64,000 nucleotides of DNA from UBA966 sp046350355 (lineage in GTDB: Bacteria > Planctomycetota > Phycisphaerae > Phycisphaerales > SM1A02), in NCBI GenBank assembly GCA_046350355.1, contig JAXMAN010000002.1, forward strand, positions 744,001 through 808,000, in the 5' to 3' direction. Positions 20,490 to 27,592 of this stretch are shown in pieces; positions within the stretch are counted from its first letter, which is position 1; the number at the start of each line of letters is the position of its first letter. Under the pieces are notes generated by a model. That model ran no database searches, had not been told where the DNA came from, and saw only the letters and a program-made list of their open reading frames with translations. A program made the translations under genes and the position numbers.

Positions 20490-21317
20490 ATGGCTTCCAC
20501 TTCCCCCAGCGCCCCGCACGCCGCCGCCGGCAACCGCGTCCTCGCCGCCTTCGCGCAGGTGCGTGCGCAGGGGCGTCGCGCGCTGCTTCCCTTCGTCACC
20601 GCGGGGTATCCGAACCTGGCCGCGACCGAAGCGCTCCTCCCGCGCCTGGCCCGCGCCGGCGGGTCCATCATCGAGGTGGGCATCCCCTTCAGCGACCCCA
20701 TCGCCGACGGCCCCGTGACTGCCGAGTCCATGCACGAGGCGCTCGTCGCCGGCTGCACGCCCGCAAAGGTCTTCGAGTCCGTCCGCCGCGTGCGCGCGCA
20801 GGTGCCCGCCGCGCTGGTGGCGATGGTGAGCGATTCGATCGTCGACCGCATGGGCACCGAGGCCTTCACGCGCGCCGCCGCGGAGGCGGGCTTCGACGGA
20901 CTCATCGTCCCCGACATCGACCTCGCGGACGCACCGCGCCTGCGCGCGGCCTGCGATGCCGCGGGGCTCGCGTGCACGCTGCTGGTCGCGCCGACCTCCG
21001 GCCCCGAGCGCGTGCAGCGCATCGTGGCGGAGTGCACCGGCTTCGTCTACGCGCTCGCGCGCGTGGGCATCACCGGCGAGCGCAGCGGGACGCCGGACGT
21101 GGCGCCGATCGTCCAGCGCATCCGCGCCGCGACGACGCTGCCCGTGGCCGTCGGATTCGGCCTCTCCAGCGCGGAACAGGTGCGCGCCGTCCTGCAGCAC
21201 GCCGATGGCGCGATCGTCGGCAGCGCGATCGTGCGCACGATGCGCGACGCCATCGCCGCCGGCGCGGATCCCGTCGCCGAGGCCGAGGCGCTCGTGCAGC
21301 GGCTCGCGGCGCCGTAG
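20490..21317 (+). CDS. trpA: tryptophan synthase alpha subunit
   Basis: Cleaves indole-3-glycerol phosphate to indole, which is channelled to TrpB. The protein is a 275-aa TIM barrel with the signatures LLPFVTAGYPN, EVGIPFSDPIADGPV (catalytic Glu and Asp), LIVPDIDL, APTSGPERV, the GITGER loop and VGFGLSSAEQV. ATG 20490 gives the usual N-terminus. A longer frame upstream is low-complexity. trpB is not in the window, so the trp genes are dispersed here. It converges on lexA with a 20-nt gap. Confidence 0.96.
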   Translation: MASTSPSAPHAAAGNRVLAAFAQVRAQGRRALLPFVTAGYPNLAATEALLPRLARAGGSIIEVGIPFSDPIADGPVTAESMHEALVAGCTPAKVFESVRRVRAQVPAALVAMVSDSIVDRMGTEAFTRAAAEAGFDGLIVPDIDLADAPRLRAACDAAGLACTLLVAPTSGPERVQRIVAECTGFVYALARVGITGERSGTPDVAPIVQRIRAATTLPVAVGFGLSSAEQVRAVLQHADGAIVGSAIVRTMRDAIAAGADPVAEAEALVQRLAAP

Positions 21318-21337
21318 CGTGCGTCCGCCGGGGGGAA

Positions 21338-21979
21338 TCAGTACCGCCGCATCACCCCGACCACGACACCCTGCACCTCGCAGTCGTCGACGATGATCGG
21401 CTCGAACTCCGGGTTCGCGGGCTGCAGCCGGATGCGGCCGTCGCGCTCGCGGAAGAAGGTCTTGAGCGTCGTCTCGCCGTCGGGAAGCAGCGCCACCACG
21501 CGCTCGCCGTTGTGCGCGGTGTGGCGGCGCTCGACGATCACGTAGTCGCCGTCGAAGATGCCCTCGTCGCGCATCGACCAGCCGTCGACCTGCAGCGCGA
21601 ACATCGGCGCCGGCTTGCCGCGGCGGGGGGCGAAGAGCTCCTCGAGCCGCAGCGTCTCGTCCTGCTCGAACTTCTCGACGGGCCGGCCCGCGGCGATCTT
21701 GCCGACGAGCGGGAACTGCAGCGCGAGCGGCTCGATCTGGCGCGGCGGCGCGTCCTCGTGCGGGAGGACCGCGTCGTCAGCGATCGCCAAAGAGCGCGCC
21801 AGGTTCCGGTCGCGCGTGAGCGCGCCCTTCTTCACGAGCGCCTCGACGTGCTCGAAGACCGTCACCTTGCTCACGCCGAGCTCGTCGGCGATCTCCTGCA
21901 TCGTCGGCGAATAGCCGTTCGTCGTCCGGAAGTCGCGAATGAAGGTGAAGATGCGAAGCTGACGCGGGGTGAGGTTCAT
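21338..21979 (-). CDS. lexA: LexA SOS repressor
   Basis: Transcriptional repressor of the DNA-damage response, inactivated by RecA-stimulated self-cleavage. It is 213 aa. The N-terminal winged HTH (LTPRQLRIFTFIRDF, GYSPTMQEIADELGVSKVTVFEHV) is followed by a linker with the Ala-Gly cleavage site (VGKIAAGRP) and the S24 protease domain with the catalytic Ser (DGWSMRDEGIFDGDYVIV) and Lys (ETTLKTFF). ATG 21979 has a GGAG Shine-Dalgarno sequence 8-9 nt upstream. An upstream small gene on the same strand and operator-like repeats further upstream suggest autoregulation of a two-gene transcript. Confidence 0.95.
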   Translation of the reverse strand: MNLTPRQLRIFTFIRDFRTTNGYSPTMQEIADELGVSKVTVFEHVEALVKKGALTRDRNLARSLAIADDAVLPHEDAPPRQIEPLALQFPLVGKIAAGRPVEKFEQDETLRLEELFAPRRGKPAPMFALQVDGWSMRDEGIFDGDYVIVERRHTAHNGERVVALLPDGETTLKTFFRERDGRIRLQPANPEFEPIIVDDCEVQGVVVGVMRRY

Positions 21980-22298
21980 GGTCGTGGCTCCGGTGGATGC
22001 GGGCAGAAAGTGCGGGAGATGCGGGAGATGCGGCAGGCGTGGCGTGCGCGGCGGACGAGCACAGAACCTCCGGCTCCACCGCGATGTCGAGGAACCGGCC
22101 CAGGCGATGGCGCCGGCAGCGGGGGCGGTCCATCGGTTCCTGCATCGAGTGGTCGACGACCGCCTCGCGGCGCAGGCGGCCGCCGCAGTCGACGACGCGC
22201 TCGCAGAAGTCGCCGCCGGGACCGAGCAGGACCAGCGGCTCCTGGGAACCGTGGGTCTCGGGGGCGAGCAGCGTGCGGATGGAGGCAAGGAGCTTCAT
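21777..22298 (-). CDS. hypothetical protein encoded upstream of and overlapping lexA
   Basis: ATG 22298 has a strong Shine-Dalgarno element (AGGAGAG, spacing about 7). The first 80 or so codons (MKLLASIRTLLAPETHGSQE, GGDFCERVVDCGGRLRREA, RCRRHRLGRFLDIAVEPEVL) show clear coding bias with G/C third positions. The product is Cys/His/Arg-rich and matches no family I know. The frame then passes through a 9-nt tandem repeat (GCATCTCCC) near 22020 and runs about 200 nt into lexA in another frame, where coding bias is lost. The real C-terminus may therefore be earlier if there is an indel, or overlap lexA as drawn. A GTTC-N7-GTTC repeat lies 75 nt upstream. Confidence 0.5.
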   Translation of the reverse strand: MKLLASIRTLLAPETHGSQEPLVLLGPGGDFCERVVDCGGRLRREAVVDHSMQEPMDRPRCRRHRLGRFLDIAVEPEVLCSSAAHATPAASPASPALSARIHRSHDHEPHPASASHLHLHSRLPDDERLFADDAGDRRRARREQGDGLRARRGAREEGRAHARPEPGALFGDR

Positions 22299-22372
22299 GG
22301 GTCATCTCTCCTGTGCGCGCGCCAGATCCTGCAGGCACGCTCGGGTCGTCGGGCACCCTCGCGCTTCGCGAG

Positions 22373-22387
22373 GTTCGGTGCTTGTTC
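22373..22387 (-). promoter_or_regulatory. candidate LexA operator, GTTC-N7-GTTC
   Basis: A direct repeat GTTC (22373-22376), 7 nt, GTTC (22384-22387), which reads GAAC-N7-GAAC on the minus strand. This is exactly the SOS-box format known from Alphaproteobacteria. It lies 75 nt upstream of the small gene that precedes lexA on the same strand. Use of this format in the present lineage is inferred, not known to me. Confidence 0.45.
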
Positions 22388-22424
22388 GGTCATCGACCGC
22401 GACCCTCGCGCGCCTGCACAATTT

Positions 22425-22447
22425 GTTCGGGGGATGTTACCCCGAAC
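22425..22447. promoter_or_regulatory. perfect 8-bp inverted repeat in the lexA/aminotransferase gap
   Basis: GTTCGGGG, 7-nt spacer GATGTTA, CCCCGAAC, a 23-nt operator-like palindrome. It lies between the divergent units starting at 22298 (minus) and 22529 (plus). Its half-site GTTCG shares the GTTC core with the nearby direct repeat. It could be the operator of LexA or of another dimeric regulator. Confidence 0.45.
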
Positions 22448-22514
22448 GCCATCCGAATCAACGGCATTCCCCGCCCTTTTTCTTTCGTTTTATCAGCCGG
22501 ATTTGACGGGGCGG

Positions 22515-22520
22515 TAGCGT
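22515..22520 (+). promoter_or_regulatory. -10-like hexamer 8 nt before the aminotransferase gene
   Basis: TAGCGT ends 8 nt before ATG 22529, with no Shine-Dalgarno sequence. This fits the leaderless pattern. Confidence 0.35.
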
Positions 22521-22528
22521 GGCGCCCG

Positions 22529-23731
22529 ATGTCCACGGCCGCCGCCTCCCTGCACCGTCCCTCGCCGCCTGAGCCGATCGCTCCCCGGATCGACCGGCTG
22601 TGGGGACTCGATCCCACCTACACCTTCCTGAACCACGGCAGCTTCGGCGCCGTGCCGCGCCTGGTGCGCCAGGCGCACATCGCGGCGCAGGACCGCCTGG
22701 AGTCGCGCCCCATCGAGCTGCTGGGCCGCCGCATCCGCGAGCTGCTCGCCCCCAGCCGCGCGCGCGTGGGCGCCTTCCTTGGAGTGGCGCCCGACGCGTT
22801 CGGCTTCGTCACCAACGCCAGCGAGGGCGTCTGCTCCGTCCTGCACTCCCTGGAGTTCGCCTCCGGCGACGAGCTCCTCACCACGAGCCATGTCTACAAC
22901 GCCGTGCGCAAGGCGATGCACTTCCGCGCGCGCCAGACCGGCGCGCGCGTCGTCGAGGTGCCCGTCCCGCTGCCGATCGCCGATCCGACGGAGGTCGTCG
23001 CCGCCCTCGAGGCCGCGATGACGCCGCGGACGCGGCTGGTCGTGATCGACCACATGACCAGCCCGACGGCGCTCCTCTTCCCGGTCGAGGCGATCGCCCG
23101 CGCGTGCCAGGCCCGCGGCATCGAGCTCCTGGTCGATGGTGCGCACGTGCCCGGGATGTTCCCGCTGGAGATCCCCGCGACCGGCGCCACCTACTGGACC
23201 GGCAACCTGCACAAGTGGTGCTGCGCGCCCAAGGGCTGCGCCGTGCTTTGGGCGCATCCCGACGCCCGCGCGCGCATCCATCCCGCCGTGATCAGCCATT
23301 TCCTGGACGAGGGCTTCGACCGCGAATTCGACTGGCAGGGCACGCGCGACATGGCCGCCTGGATGGTCGCGGGCGAGGCGATCGCCTTCATGGAGGGGCT
23401 CGGCTGGGAGCGCGTGCGCGCGCACAACCGGCAGATGGCCGCCTGGGCGCACCGCATGCTCTGCGAACGGTGGGAGGTCGACCCGATCTCGCCCGCCGAC
23501 GGCCGCATGCTGGGCTCGATGTGCACCGTCCCGCTGCCCGCGGAGATCCCCGCGCGCTACCGCACGACGGAGGAGTTCGCGCTCGAGCTCTACGCGCGCG
23601 ACCGCATCGAGGTCCCCATCGTCGAGTTCGGCGGGCGCTGGCATGCGCGCGCGTCGGCGCAGGTCTACAACCGCGCGGAGCAGTACGAGCGGCTCGCGCA
23701 GGCGGTGCTCGAGCACGCCTCGCAGGCGTGA
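22529..23731 (+). CDS. class V aminotransferase, isopenicillin-N-epimerase-like
   Basis: A PLP-dependent fold-type I enzyme of 400 aa, closest in layout to the CefD/EgtE branch of class V aminotransferases (epimerases, C-S lyases, desulfurase-like). Motifs are FLNHGSFGAVP (N-terminal substrate loop), TNASEGVCSVLHSL (PLP phosphate loop), IDHMTSPTALLFPV, LLVDGAHVPGMFPL (PLP-pyridine Asp) and the Schiff-base Lys229 in GNLHKWCCAPKG. The WQGTRDMAAW loop is also typical of this branch. Substrate cannot be assigned. It could act on amino-acid sulfur or amino-acid epimers. Confidence 0.85.
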   Translation: MSTAAASLHRPSPPEPIAPRIDRLWGLDPTYTFLNHGSFGAVPRLVRQAHIAAQDRLESRPIELLGRRIRELLAPSRARVGAFLGVAPDAFGFVTNASEGVCSVLHSLEFASGDELLTTSHVYNAVRKAMHFRARQTGARVVEVPVPLPIADPTEVVAALEAAMTPRTRLVVIDHMTSPTALLFPVEAIARACQARGIELLVDGAHVPGMFPLEIPATGATYWTGNLHKWCCAPKGCAVLWAHPDARARIHPAVISHFLDEGFDREFDWQGTRDMAAWMVAGEAIAFMEGLGWERVRAHNRQMAAWAHRMLCERWEVDPISPADGRMLGSMCTVPLPAEIPARYRTTEEFALELYARDRIEVPIVEFGGRWHARASAQVYNRAEQYERLAQAVLEHASQA

Positions 23732-23732
23732 G

Positions 23733-24767
23733 TCAGGGGGTGGCCGCGCCGCCGGACGGGGGCGCAGCCGCCGCGCGCGCAAGCTCCTGGTCCTCGCGCT
23801 GCTTCAGCGGCACGTACTGCTCGTTGAACCACTTCCACCAGTCGCGCATGTTCCACGCGAGCGTCGAGGTGTCCATCCCGCTGTCGTAGCTGCTCATCGC
23901 CACGAGCGAATCGTGCACGTCGCCGTGGTAGGTCGTCACGACGCAGCCCTGCACGTCCATCACGACGCCCTCGATCACCTGACCGATGACGGGCTGGAAG
24001 GCGCCGCTGTTGTCGCCCACGACGGGAATGACGTTGGCGACGTAGCTGGTGGTCTTGCCGATGGCGATCCAGCCGAGCGAGCCGCGATAGCCCGGCGTCG
24101 CCGACTGCGAGAACTGCGCGAAGATGAGCTCCGGCAGCGCCTCGATCGCGTGGATCGTGCCCGCGAGCAGCCCCGCGTTGTTCACGTAGTCCTTGTTCTC
24201 CGAGCGCAGCGCCTCGTCGAGCGCGGCGAGCACCGCGTCGCTCGGCGGGCGCCCGACGCGGCGGGTCGCCTCGGCGCGGATCGCCTTGTCCGTGTCCTCG
24301 ATCGCGATCCACGCGAGCGCGTACTGGCCTTCCTCGCCCCCGGCGGCGAAGTGGTCGAGGACCGCCAGCTTCACGTCGTGCGCCTCGCCCTTGAGGCCGT
24401 TGTAGATGCTCGCGAAGGCGGCGGGATCCTTCATCGCGCGGACCGCCTCGATCCCCGCGGCGCGCGACTTCGCGCCCGCGCCGGTCCCGAAGTGCTTCGA
24501 GCGGATCGCGCGGACCTGCGCGTCGGCCTTCGCCCACGCCTCGGCGTCGCCGGGCCGCTTGTGCGGGGCGACCATGCGCGGCACCGCGCCCGAGGCGGGA
24601 ATCGGCGTCAGCAGGTTCTTCGGGACGCGCGCGCGGCGCAGTTCCGGCGGCTTCTGGCCGGTGGTCGCGCCTGGCGGCGGCGTCGCGACGGCGGACCCCG
24701 GTGCGAGCACCAGCGCTCCTGCGAGCGCGGCGGCGAGAGCGACCAGACGCGTGGGCGCAGGGCTCAT
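23733..24767 (-). CDS. secreted HEAT-repeat protein
   Basis: A 344-aa protein with a signal peptide (LVALAAALAGALVLAPGSAVA) and a Pro-rich lead (TPPPGATTGQKPPELRRARVP). The helical-repeat region is HEAT/armadillo-like (AEAWAKADAQVRAIRS, AIRAEATRRVGRPPSDAVLAALDEAL). The C-terminal segment is rich in aromatic residues (WNMRDWWKWFNEQYVPLKQRE). No named family is recognised. ATG 24767 is supported by TATCGT ending 6 nt upstream on the minus strand, in a 16-nt gap shared with the divergent globin gene. It converges on the aminotransferase gene. Confidence 0.75.
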   Translation of the reverse strand: MSPAPTRLVALAAALAGALVLAPGSAVATPPPGATTGQKPPELRRARVPKNLLTPIPASGAVPRMVAPHKRPGDAEAWAKADAQVRAIRSKHFGTGAGAKSRAAGIEAVRAMKDPAAFASIYNGLKGEAHDVKLAVLDHFAAGGEEGQYALAWIAIEDTDKAIRAEATRRVGRPPSDAVLAALDEALRSENKDYVNNAGLLAGTIHAIEALPELIFAQFSQSATPGYRGSLGWIAIGKTTSYVANVIPVVGDNSGAFQPVIGQVIEGVVMDVQGCVVTTYHGDVHDSLVAMSSYDSGMDTSTLAWNMRDWWKWFNEQYVPLKQREDQELARAAAAPPSGGAATP

Positions 24768-24772
24768 GTCCC

Positions 24773-24779
24773 TACGATA
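24773..24779. promoter_or_regulatory. one TACGATA element serving as -10 in both directions
   Basis: On the plus strand TACGAT (24773-24778) ends 5 nt before the globin ATG 24784. On the minus strand TATCGT (24774-24779) ends 6 nt before ATG 24767. The whole intergenic region is only 16 nt, so both genes would be transcribed leaderless from overlapping -10s. Confidence 0.45.
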
Positions 24780-24783
24780 CGGC

Positions 24784-25191
24784 ATGGTCCCCGTGCAGCC
24801 GACGCAGGAATCCGGTCAGATCGCCACCGTTTTCGAGCGGCTCGGCGGGCCCGAGCCCTTCTGGGCCGTGGCGCGCGCCTTCTACGCGCGCATCGACCGG
24901 CACCCGACGCTTCGCGGCATGTTCCCGCAGGATCTCGAGGAGCCGATCCGCAACCAGGCGGAGTTCCTCATCCAGTACTTCGGCGGACCCGGCGTCTACA
25001 GCCAGCGCAAGGGACATCCGCGCCTGCGCATGCGCCACATGCAGTTCCGCATCGGCGTCGCCGAGCGCAACGCGTGGGTGGAGACGATGCGTCAGGCGCT
25101 CGAGGACGCCGCGATCCCCGCGCCCGAGCGCGCCGAGATGATGCGCTACTTCGAGCACGCGGCGACGTTCCTGATCAACGTGGACGAGTGA
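24784..25191 (+). CDS. group II truncated haemoglobin (HbO type)
   Basis: A 135-aa haem protein that binds O2 or NO in the cytosol. It shows the truncated 2-on-2 globin pattern of group II: FERLGGPEPFWAVARAFYARI (B10 Tyr region), MFP before the E helix, the GGP motif (YFGGPGVYSQRKGHP), proximal His85 in RLRMRHMQF, and Trp98 at the G8 position (NAWVETM) that defines the group. A likely role is protection from nitrosative or oxidative stress, or O2 chemistry. It starts directly after a -10-like hexamer. The SPOR gene converges 18 nt beyond its stop. Confidence 0.93.
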   Translation: MVPVQPTQESGQIATVFERLGGPEPFWAVARAFYARIDRHPTLRGMFPQDLEEPIRNQAEFLIQYFGGPGVYSQRKGHPRLRMRHMQFRIGVAERNAWVETMRQALEDAAIPAPERAEMMRYFEHAATFLINVDE

Positions 25192-25209
25192 GCGCGCCGC
25201 CCCGCCGCC

Positions 25210-26037
25210 TCAGCGCAGCGAGGGCGCGACCGCCGCGTCGGGCACCGGCGCCTTCTTGCGCGCGGCCTCGGCCTTGGCGCGGGTGTCGAAGCTCCCCAGT
25301 TCCACGATCCACAGGCGCTTTCCGCCCGCGTTGCTGGAGACGACGCGCGGAACCCCCAGATTCAGCCGCTTCGCCTCCGCCGCGAGCACCGTCGCGCGCT
25401 GGCGCGCCGCGGTCTCGCTGGAAAACGTCCCCGCGACGACGGTCCAGTTGCCCTTCTCCGGCGCGGATGCCGCTGGCGGCGCGGTGCCCGAGCCCGCACC
25501 ACGCGCGGGGGCGGGCGACGGCGTCGGGCGCGGCGCCTCCTTCGACTCGCGGCGCACACCCTCGGCGTACTCGCGCGCCTCGCGCGCCTGGTCGCGCGCG
25601 CGCGTCGCTTCCGGACCCGTGAGCATCGAGGCGGCGGCGGTGTAGTAGCGCTCCGCGTCGCCCCAGCGGCGCTGCTCGACGGCGATCGCGCCGAGCATCG
25701 CGGTCGCGCGTCCGGCGGTCGAGGCATCCGCGCTCTTGGCGGCGATCGCGAAGCTGCCGCGCGCGTCCTCGAAGCGGTTGAGCTGGTACGCGGCGAGGCC
25801 TGCGACATATGCCGCCTGCTGCCGCTGCGCCTGGTCCTCGCTGCCCTGCTGCAGTTCCGTCGCGACGCGCAGGCTCTCGCCGTAGCGCTTTGCGTCGTAT
25901 GCCGCGAGCGCGTCGTCGTAGGTCGCGGCCGTCTGGCCGCCGCAGCCGGGGAGCAGCAGCGGGAGGACGGAGAGCGCAAGCGCGGCGGCGGTCGTCCTGA
26001 CCACGGGCGCGCGACGGGAGGTGGCGTTCCTTCGCAC
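25210..26037 (-). CDS. lipoprotein with TPR-like helices and C-terminal SPOR domain
   Basis: A 275-aa envelope lipoprotein. The signal sequence ends in LLLPGC (lipobox). About 130 residues of TPR-like repeats follow (YDDALAAYDAKRYGESL, AYQLNRFEDARGSFA, RWGDAERYYTAA), then a Pro/Ala linker, then a SPOR domain (about residues 200-270; WTVVAGTFSSETAARQRA, LWIVELGSFDTRAKAEAARKKA). SPOR domains bind denuded glycan strands at the septum, so a role in division or septal wall remodelling is plausible. GTG 26037 is chosen because a minus-strand TACGAT lies exactly 6 nt upstream of it. Confidence 0.85.
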   Translation of the reverse strand: MRRNATSRRAPVVRTTAAALALSVLPLLLPGCGGQTAATYDDALAAYDAKRYGESLRVATELQQGSEDQAQRQQAAYVAGLAAYQLNRFEDARGSFAIAAKSADASTAGRATAMLGAIAVEQRRWGDAERYYTAAASMLTGPEATRARDQAREAREYAEGVRRESKEAPRPTPSPAPARGAGSGTAPPAASAPEKGNWTVVAGTFSSETAARQRATVLAAEAKRLNLGVPRVVSSNAGGKRLWIVELGSFDTRAKAEAARKKAPVPDAAVAPSLR

Positions 26038-26042
26038 GCGGG

Positions 26043-26049
26043 TATCGTA
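26043..26049. promoter_or_regulatory. second bidirectional TATCGTA -10 element
   Basis: The minus strand reads TACGAT (26044-26049), 6 nt before GTG 26037. The plus strand reads TATCGT (26043-26048), 23 nt before ATG 26072. It has the same 7-nt architecture as at 24773-24779. Confidence 0.4.
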
Positions 26050-26071
26050 CCGCCCACCCCGAGGGCTCCTC

Positions 26072-27559
26072 ATGCCATTGCTGCGTCAGATCCAGTGGTC
26101 GCTGCTCCGCCGTGCCAACGCGCCCATCGCCGTGGACGACTTCCGCACCTGGAAGGGCGGGACGATGCTCGTGGCCGCCCTGCACATGGCGCGCGCGCTC
26201 GAGCAGCGCAGCCGCGCGGAGAACGTCGGCCTGCTCCTGCCGACCTCGGGGCTCTTCCCGGCGGCGCTCCTGGCGAGCTGGCTCGCCGGCCGCACCGCCG
26301 TCCCGCTGAACTACCTGCTCTCGCGCAGCGACCTCGAGTACATCGCCGGCGACGCCGGCCTGGACGCGGTGCTGACCGTCGGTCCGATGCTCGAGCACAT
26401 CGGCGGCTCGCTTCCGGGGGTGGCCGATATCCGGGTGGACGAGCTCTCCTACGGCGGAGTCCCGCCGCTGCGGATCGGACGCGCGCCGGCGGCGGACCGG
26501 ACCATCGTGATTCTCTACACCAGCGGCACCTCGGGGCGCCCCAAGGGGGTCATGCTCACCGATGGGAACCTCTCGGCCAACATCGCCCAGATCACCGAGC
26601 GCGTCGCCTTCACCGCGCAGGACCGGATGCTGGGCGTGCTGCCGCAGTTCCACTCCTTCGGGCTGACGGTCCTGACGCTGCTGCCGCTGGTGCGCGGATG
26701 CACCGCCGTCTACACGGCGCGCTTCGTGCCGCCGCGGCTGGTGGATCTGGCGCGCCGCCACAAGCCGACCGTCTTCGTCGCGATCCCCTCGATGTACAAC
26801 GCGCTGCTGGCGGTCAAGAGCGCGAAGGCGGAGGACTTCGAGTCGCTGCGCTACGTGGTCTCCGGCGGCGAGCCGCTGCCCGAGCGCGTCGCGCAGGGGT
26901 TCTTCGAGCGCTTCGGCAAGCGCATCAACGAGGGCTACGGACTCACCGAGACCTCGCCCGTCACCAACTGGTGCCTCCCCGAGGAGTTCCGCCCGCGCTC
27001 GGTCGGCAAGCCGATGCCGCGGCTGGAGCAGCGGATCGTCGGACCGGACGGGCGCGTGCTGCCGCCGGGACAGGACGGCGAGGTGCGCTTCCGCGGCCCC
27101 AACGTGATGAAGGGCTACTACCGCCTGCCCGAGCTCACCGCGAGCGTCTTCGACGAGGAGGGCTTCTTCCGCACCGGCGACATGGGTCGCGTCGACGAGA
27201 CGGGCGCGCTCTCGATCACCGGCCGCATCAAGGAGATGCTCATCATCGCGGGCGAGAACGTCTTCCCGCGCGAGATCGAGGAGGTCATCAACCACCATCC
27301 GACCGTGAAGGAGGCTGCCGTGGTTGGACTGACCGATCCCTCCCGCGGCGAGGTGCCCATCGCCTTCGTCGAGCTGCGCGAGGGCGCGGCCTGGGACGAG
27401 GCGGATGTCCGCTCCTTCGTGCGCCAGGCGCTCCCGCCCTACAAGGTGCCGCGCGAGTTCCGCGTCCTCGAGGCGCTGCCGCGCAATCCGACCGGCAAGG
27501 TGCTGCGCCGCGCGCTCGCGGAGAAGCTGCGCGCGGAGGGCGGCGGCGCCGGCGCGTAG
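26072..27559 (+). CDS. AMP-dependent acyl-CoA synthetase/ligase
   Basis: ANL-superfamily enzyme (495 aa) that activates a carboxylic acid with ATP and transfers it to CoA or a carrier. Motifs in order are the P-loop YTSGTSGRPKGVMLTDGN, the A4/A5 region GYGLTETSPV, FFRTGDMGRVDETGALSITGR (A7-A8 hinge, Asp and Arg), and the C-terminal catalytic Lys in PRNPTGKVLRR. It lacks extra carrier or membrane domains. Fatty acid is the likeliest substrate by similarity to long-chain ligases, but the acid is not fixed by the sequence. It is transcribed away from the SPOR gene. Confidence 0.88.
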   Translation: MPLLRQIQWSLLRRANAPIAVDDFRTWKGGTMLVAALHMARALEQRSRAENVGLLLPTSGLFPAALLASWLAGRTAVPLNYLLSRSDLEYIAGDAGLDAVLTVGPMLEHIGGSLPGVADIRVDELSYGGVPPLRIGRAPAADRTIVILYTSGTSGRPKGVMLTDGNLSANIAQITERVAFTAQDRMLGVLPQFHSFGLTVLTLLPLVRGCTAVYTARFVPPRLVDLARRHKPTVFVAIPSMYNALLAVKSAKAEDFESLRYVVSGGEPLPERVAQGFFERFGKRINEGYGLTETSPVTNWCLPEEFRPRSVGKPMPRLEQRIVGPDGRVLPPGQDGEVRFRGPNVMKGYYRLPELTASVFDEEGFFRTGDMGRVDETGALSITGRIKEMLIIAGENVFPREIEEVINHHPTVKEAAVVGLTDPSRGEVPIAFVELREGAAWDEADVRSFVRQALPPYKVPREFRVLEALPRNPTGKVLRRALAEKLRAEGGGAGA

Positions 27560-27592
27560 TCCGCGCGCCTCACGCCTTCGCCGGAACCGGGA

